From Caldisericaceae bacterium (GTDB lineage: Bacteria; Caldisericota; Caldisericia; Caldisericales; Caldisericaceae): a stretch of 7,265 nt of DNA. A program made the position numbers and the translations under genes. Shown here piece by piece: positions 6,338 through 7,265 of the stretch. Location: contig JAGHAO010000107.1 in the NCBI GenBank assembly GCA_021161495.1, positions 1 through 7,265 on the forward strand. The letters run 5' to 3'. The notes below the pieces were generated by a model. That model saw only the letters and a list, made by a program, of their open reading frames with translations, did no database searches and had not been told where the DNA came from. Each line of letters begins with the position of its first letter. Within the stretch, counting starts at the first letter, position 1.

Positions 6338-7008
6338 TATTTTTTCAAACGATACCCCGCTCCGTATACGGACTCTATGTATTTCGGATTTTTAGGATTA
6401 TCGCCGAGTTTTTTCCTGATGTTTTTTATGTACACGTCGATTGTGCGGTCAAATACCACGTCGTCGTATTCCGTGTAGATTTCGTCCATAATATTCTCTC
6501 TGCTGAAAACAACTCCGGGTTTTTTCACCATTGCAAAGATTATTTTAAACTCTTTTGCCGTGAACGGAACTTCTTTTCCGTTTTGGAATACTTTCATTTC
6601 TTTGGGATGGATTTCAAGATCTTTGAATTTCAATATTTGTTCTTCCGGATAAGTCCTTTTTATGATGTTGTTAACCCTCAATACGAGTTCCTTGGGGCTG
6701 AACGGCTTTGTTACGTAATCGTCCGCACCTATTTCCAAACCCTTTATCCGATCTTCTTCTTCCGCTTTTGCCGTAAGCATTAGTATTGGCACATTCGATT
6801 TTTTTCTTATTTCTTTTGCAACCGTTATGCCGTCTATTACGGGAATCATCAGATCAAGTATTATAAGATGAGGGTTCTCCCGGGCAAATGCGTCCAGTGC
6901 CTGCTCACCGTCCTCCGCCTCGACAACTTCGAAACCTTCTTTTCCAAAATAAATTTTGAGCAGTTCTCTAATATTTTCGTCGTCTTCAACAATAAGTATT
7001 TTTTTCAT
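6337..7008 (-). CDS. OmpR/PhoB-family response regulator
   Basis: 223 aa, the normal length for this family: a receiver domain (1 to about 120) and a C-terminal winged-helix DNA-binding domain (about 127-223). Seen in the receiver: acidic E8-D9-D10, phospho-acceptor D52 in LIILDLMIP, T79 in LMLTAK and K101 in VTKPFSPKEL. The DNA-binding half has FTAKEFKIIFAMVKKPG, VFDRTIDVYIKNIRKKLGD and the terminal YIESVYGAGYRLKK, all typical. It is first in an operon with the kinase, overlapping it by 1 nt. The start at 7008 gives the family N-terminus MKKILIVEDDE, but no SD precedes it; a TATAAT only 9 nt upstream suggests a nearly leaderless mRNA. Target genes beyond probable self-control cannot be told. 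Confidence 0.96.
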   Translation of the reverse strand: MKKILIVEDDENIRELLKIYFGKEGFEVVEAEDGEQALDAFARENPHLIILDLMIPVIDGITVAKEIRKKSNVPILMLTAKAEEEDRIKGLEIGADDYVTKPFSPKELVLRVNNIIKRTYPEEQILKFKDLEIHPKEMKVFQNGKEVPFTAKEFKIIFAMVKKPGVVFSRENIMDEIYTEYDDVVFDRTIDVYIKNIRKKLGDNPKNPKYIESVYGAGYRLKK

Positions 7009-7017
7009 TGCATACTA

Positions 7018-7023
7018 ATTATA
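7018..7023 (-). promoter_or_regulatory. -10 element of the response regulator-kinase operon
   Basis: TATAAT (6/6) on the minus strand ends 9 nt before the ATG at 7008, so transcription would start about 0-3 nt before the start codon. The -35 region is poor (best TTCAAA at 7048-7043, 19 nt away), as is common for promoters that need an activator. Confidence 0.6.
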
Positions 7024-7027
7024 CCAT

Positions 7028-7049
7028 AAAATATGAATAGAATTTGAAT
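7028..7049 (-). repeat. Two 11-bp direct repeats, candidate response-regulator binding site
   Basis: On the minus strand ATTCAAATTCT (7049-7039) is followed at once by ATTCATATTTT (7038-7028), matching at 9 of 11 positions. The repeats cover the -35 region and end 4 nt before the TATAAT of the regulator operon. OmpR/PhoB-family regulators bind head-to-tail to 11-bp repeats, so self-activation is plausible. The sequence is AT-rich, so chance is not excluded. A further TTCA lies upstream at 7057-7054, but out of the 11-bp phase. Confidence 0.4.
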
Positions 7050-7082
7050 GCGTTGAAAAGTAATTTTTAAGTTGCTGCAATG

Positions 7083-7110
7083 TTGACGAAATATTTGTTT
7101 ATGCTATTAT
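7083..7110 (+). promoter_or_regulatory. Promoter of efp
   Basis: TTGACG (7083-7088, 5/6) and TATTAT (7105-7110, 5/6) are 16 nt apart, predicting a start near 7117 and a leader of about 35 nt ending in a strong SD. It lies in the 143-bp divergent region shared with the response regulator operon. Confidence 0.7.
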
Positions 7111-7140
7111 TTATTAGTAGAATTTTAAGAAAATATGTGC

Positions 7141-7147
7141 AAGGAGG
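7141..7147 (+). promoter_or_regulatory. Shine-Dalgarno of efp
   Basis: AAGGAGG lies 4 nt before ATG 7152. A nearer ATG at 7148 is out of frame and sits against the SD, so 7152 is the start. Confidence 0.88.
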
Positions 7148-7151
7148 ATGT

Positions 7152-7265
7152 ATGATTTCGGCAAATGATTTGAGGGCAGGTGTTACGTTTGAAATGGACG
7201 GAGACTTATATGTAGTAATATCTTTTCAACACATTAAACCGGGAAAGGGTTCGCCTTTTGTGCGG
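7152..7265 (+). CDS. efp: Elongation factor P, partial (C-terminus beyond right edge)
   Basis: The first 38 codons of about 185 are present. EF-P binds between the P and E sites of the ribosome and relieves stalling at consecutive prolines. The N-terminal KOW-like domain is clear: MISANDLRAGVTFEMDG at 1-17 and FQHIKPGKGSPFVR at 25-38. K32 in PGKGSPF occupies the loop-tip position that is post-translationally modified in many bacteria. P35 follows it where many EF-Ps have Ala. No modification-enzyme gene is in the window. The gene is divergent from the two-component operon and has its own promoter and SD. Confidence 0.96.
   Translation, partial: MISANDLRAGVTFEMDGDLYVVISFQHIKPGKGSPFVR

Noticed and set aside
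1..7265. CRISPR arrays, insertion sequences, tRNA or rRNA genes, toxin-antitoxin or phage-defence genes
   Set aside because: No regularly spaced repeats, transposase motifs, cloverleaf-like sequences or such protein families were seen on either strand.

Overview
The window comes from a bacterium. Its promoters look sigma-70-like, its Shine-Dalgarno (SD) sequences are strong and purine-rich, one start codon is TTG, and there is a bacterial-type molybdenum/tungsten cofactor riboswitch. A tungsten-type aldehyde:ferredoxin oxidoreductase (AOR) points to an anaerobe, possibly a thermophile. The DNA is AT-rich with densely packed genes. I cannot name the lineage from sequence alone.

Layout, left to right. 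(1) Positions 1-1095, minus strand: the N-terminal 365 codons of an AOR, running off the left edge. (2) Positions 1096-1277: its control region on the minus strand, with a promoter, a Moco/Tuco-family aptamer starting at the predicted transcription start, a platform of competing helices and a perfect SD. (3) About 1330-1664, minus strand: frameshifted remains of what looks like the N-terminal part of a CPA2-type cation/proton antiporter. (4) Positions 1674-5252, plus strand: a promoter and a tight three-gene operon encoding a MoxR AAA+ ATPase, a DUF58 protein and a multi-pass membrane protein ending in a DUF4129-like domain. No transglutaminase domain, the usual partner of this set, is visible. 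(5) Positions 5255-7008, minus strand: a two-component system, with an OmpR-family response regulator followed by its histidine kinase. The kinase gene converges on the MoxR operon with only 2 bp between the stop codons. (6) Positions 7009-7151: a divergent control region. (7) Position 7152 to the right edge, plus strand: the first 38 codons of elongation factor P.

How the parts work together. AOR expression is probably tuned to pterin-cofactor supply through the leader RNA. The MoxR/DUF58/DUF4129 proteins probably form a membrane-associated, ATPase-driven module whose substrate is unknown. The two-component pair probably senses an envelope or membrane signal and may control its own promoter through 11-bp direct repeats. 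The most notable items are the P3-less (tungsten-type) riboswitch and its platform, the decayed antiporter next to it, and the transglutaminase-free MoxR operon.
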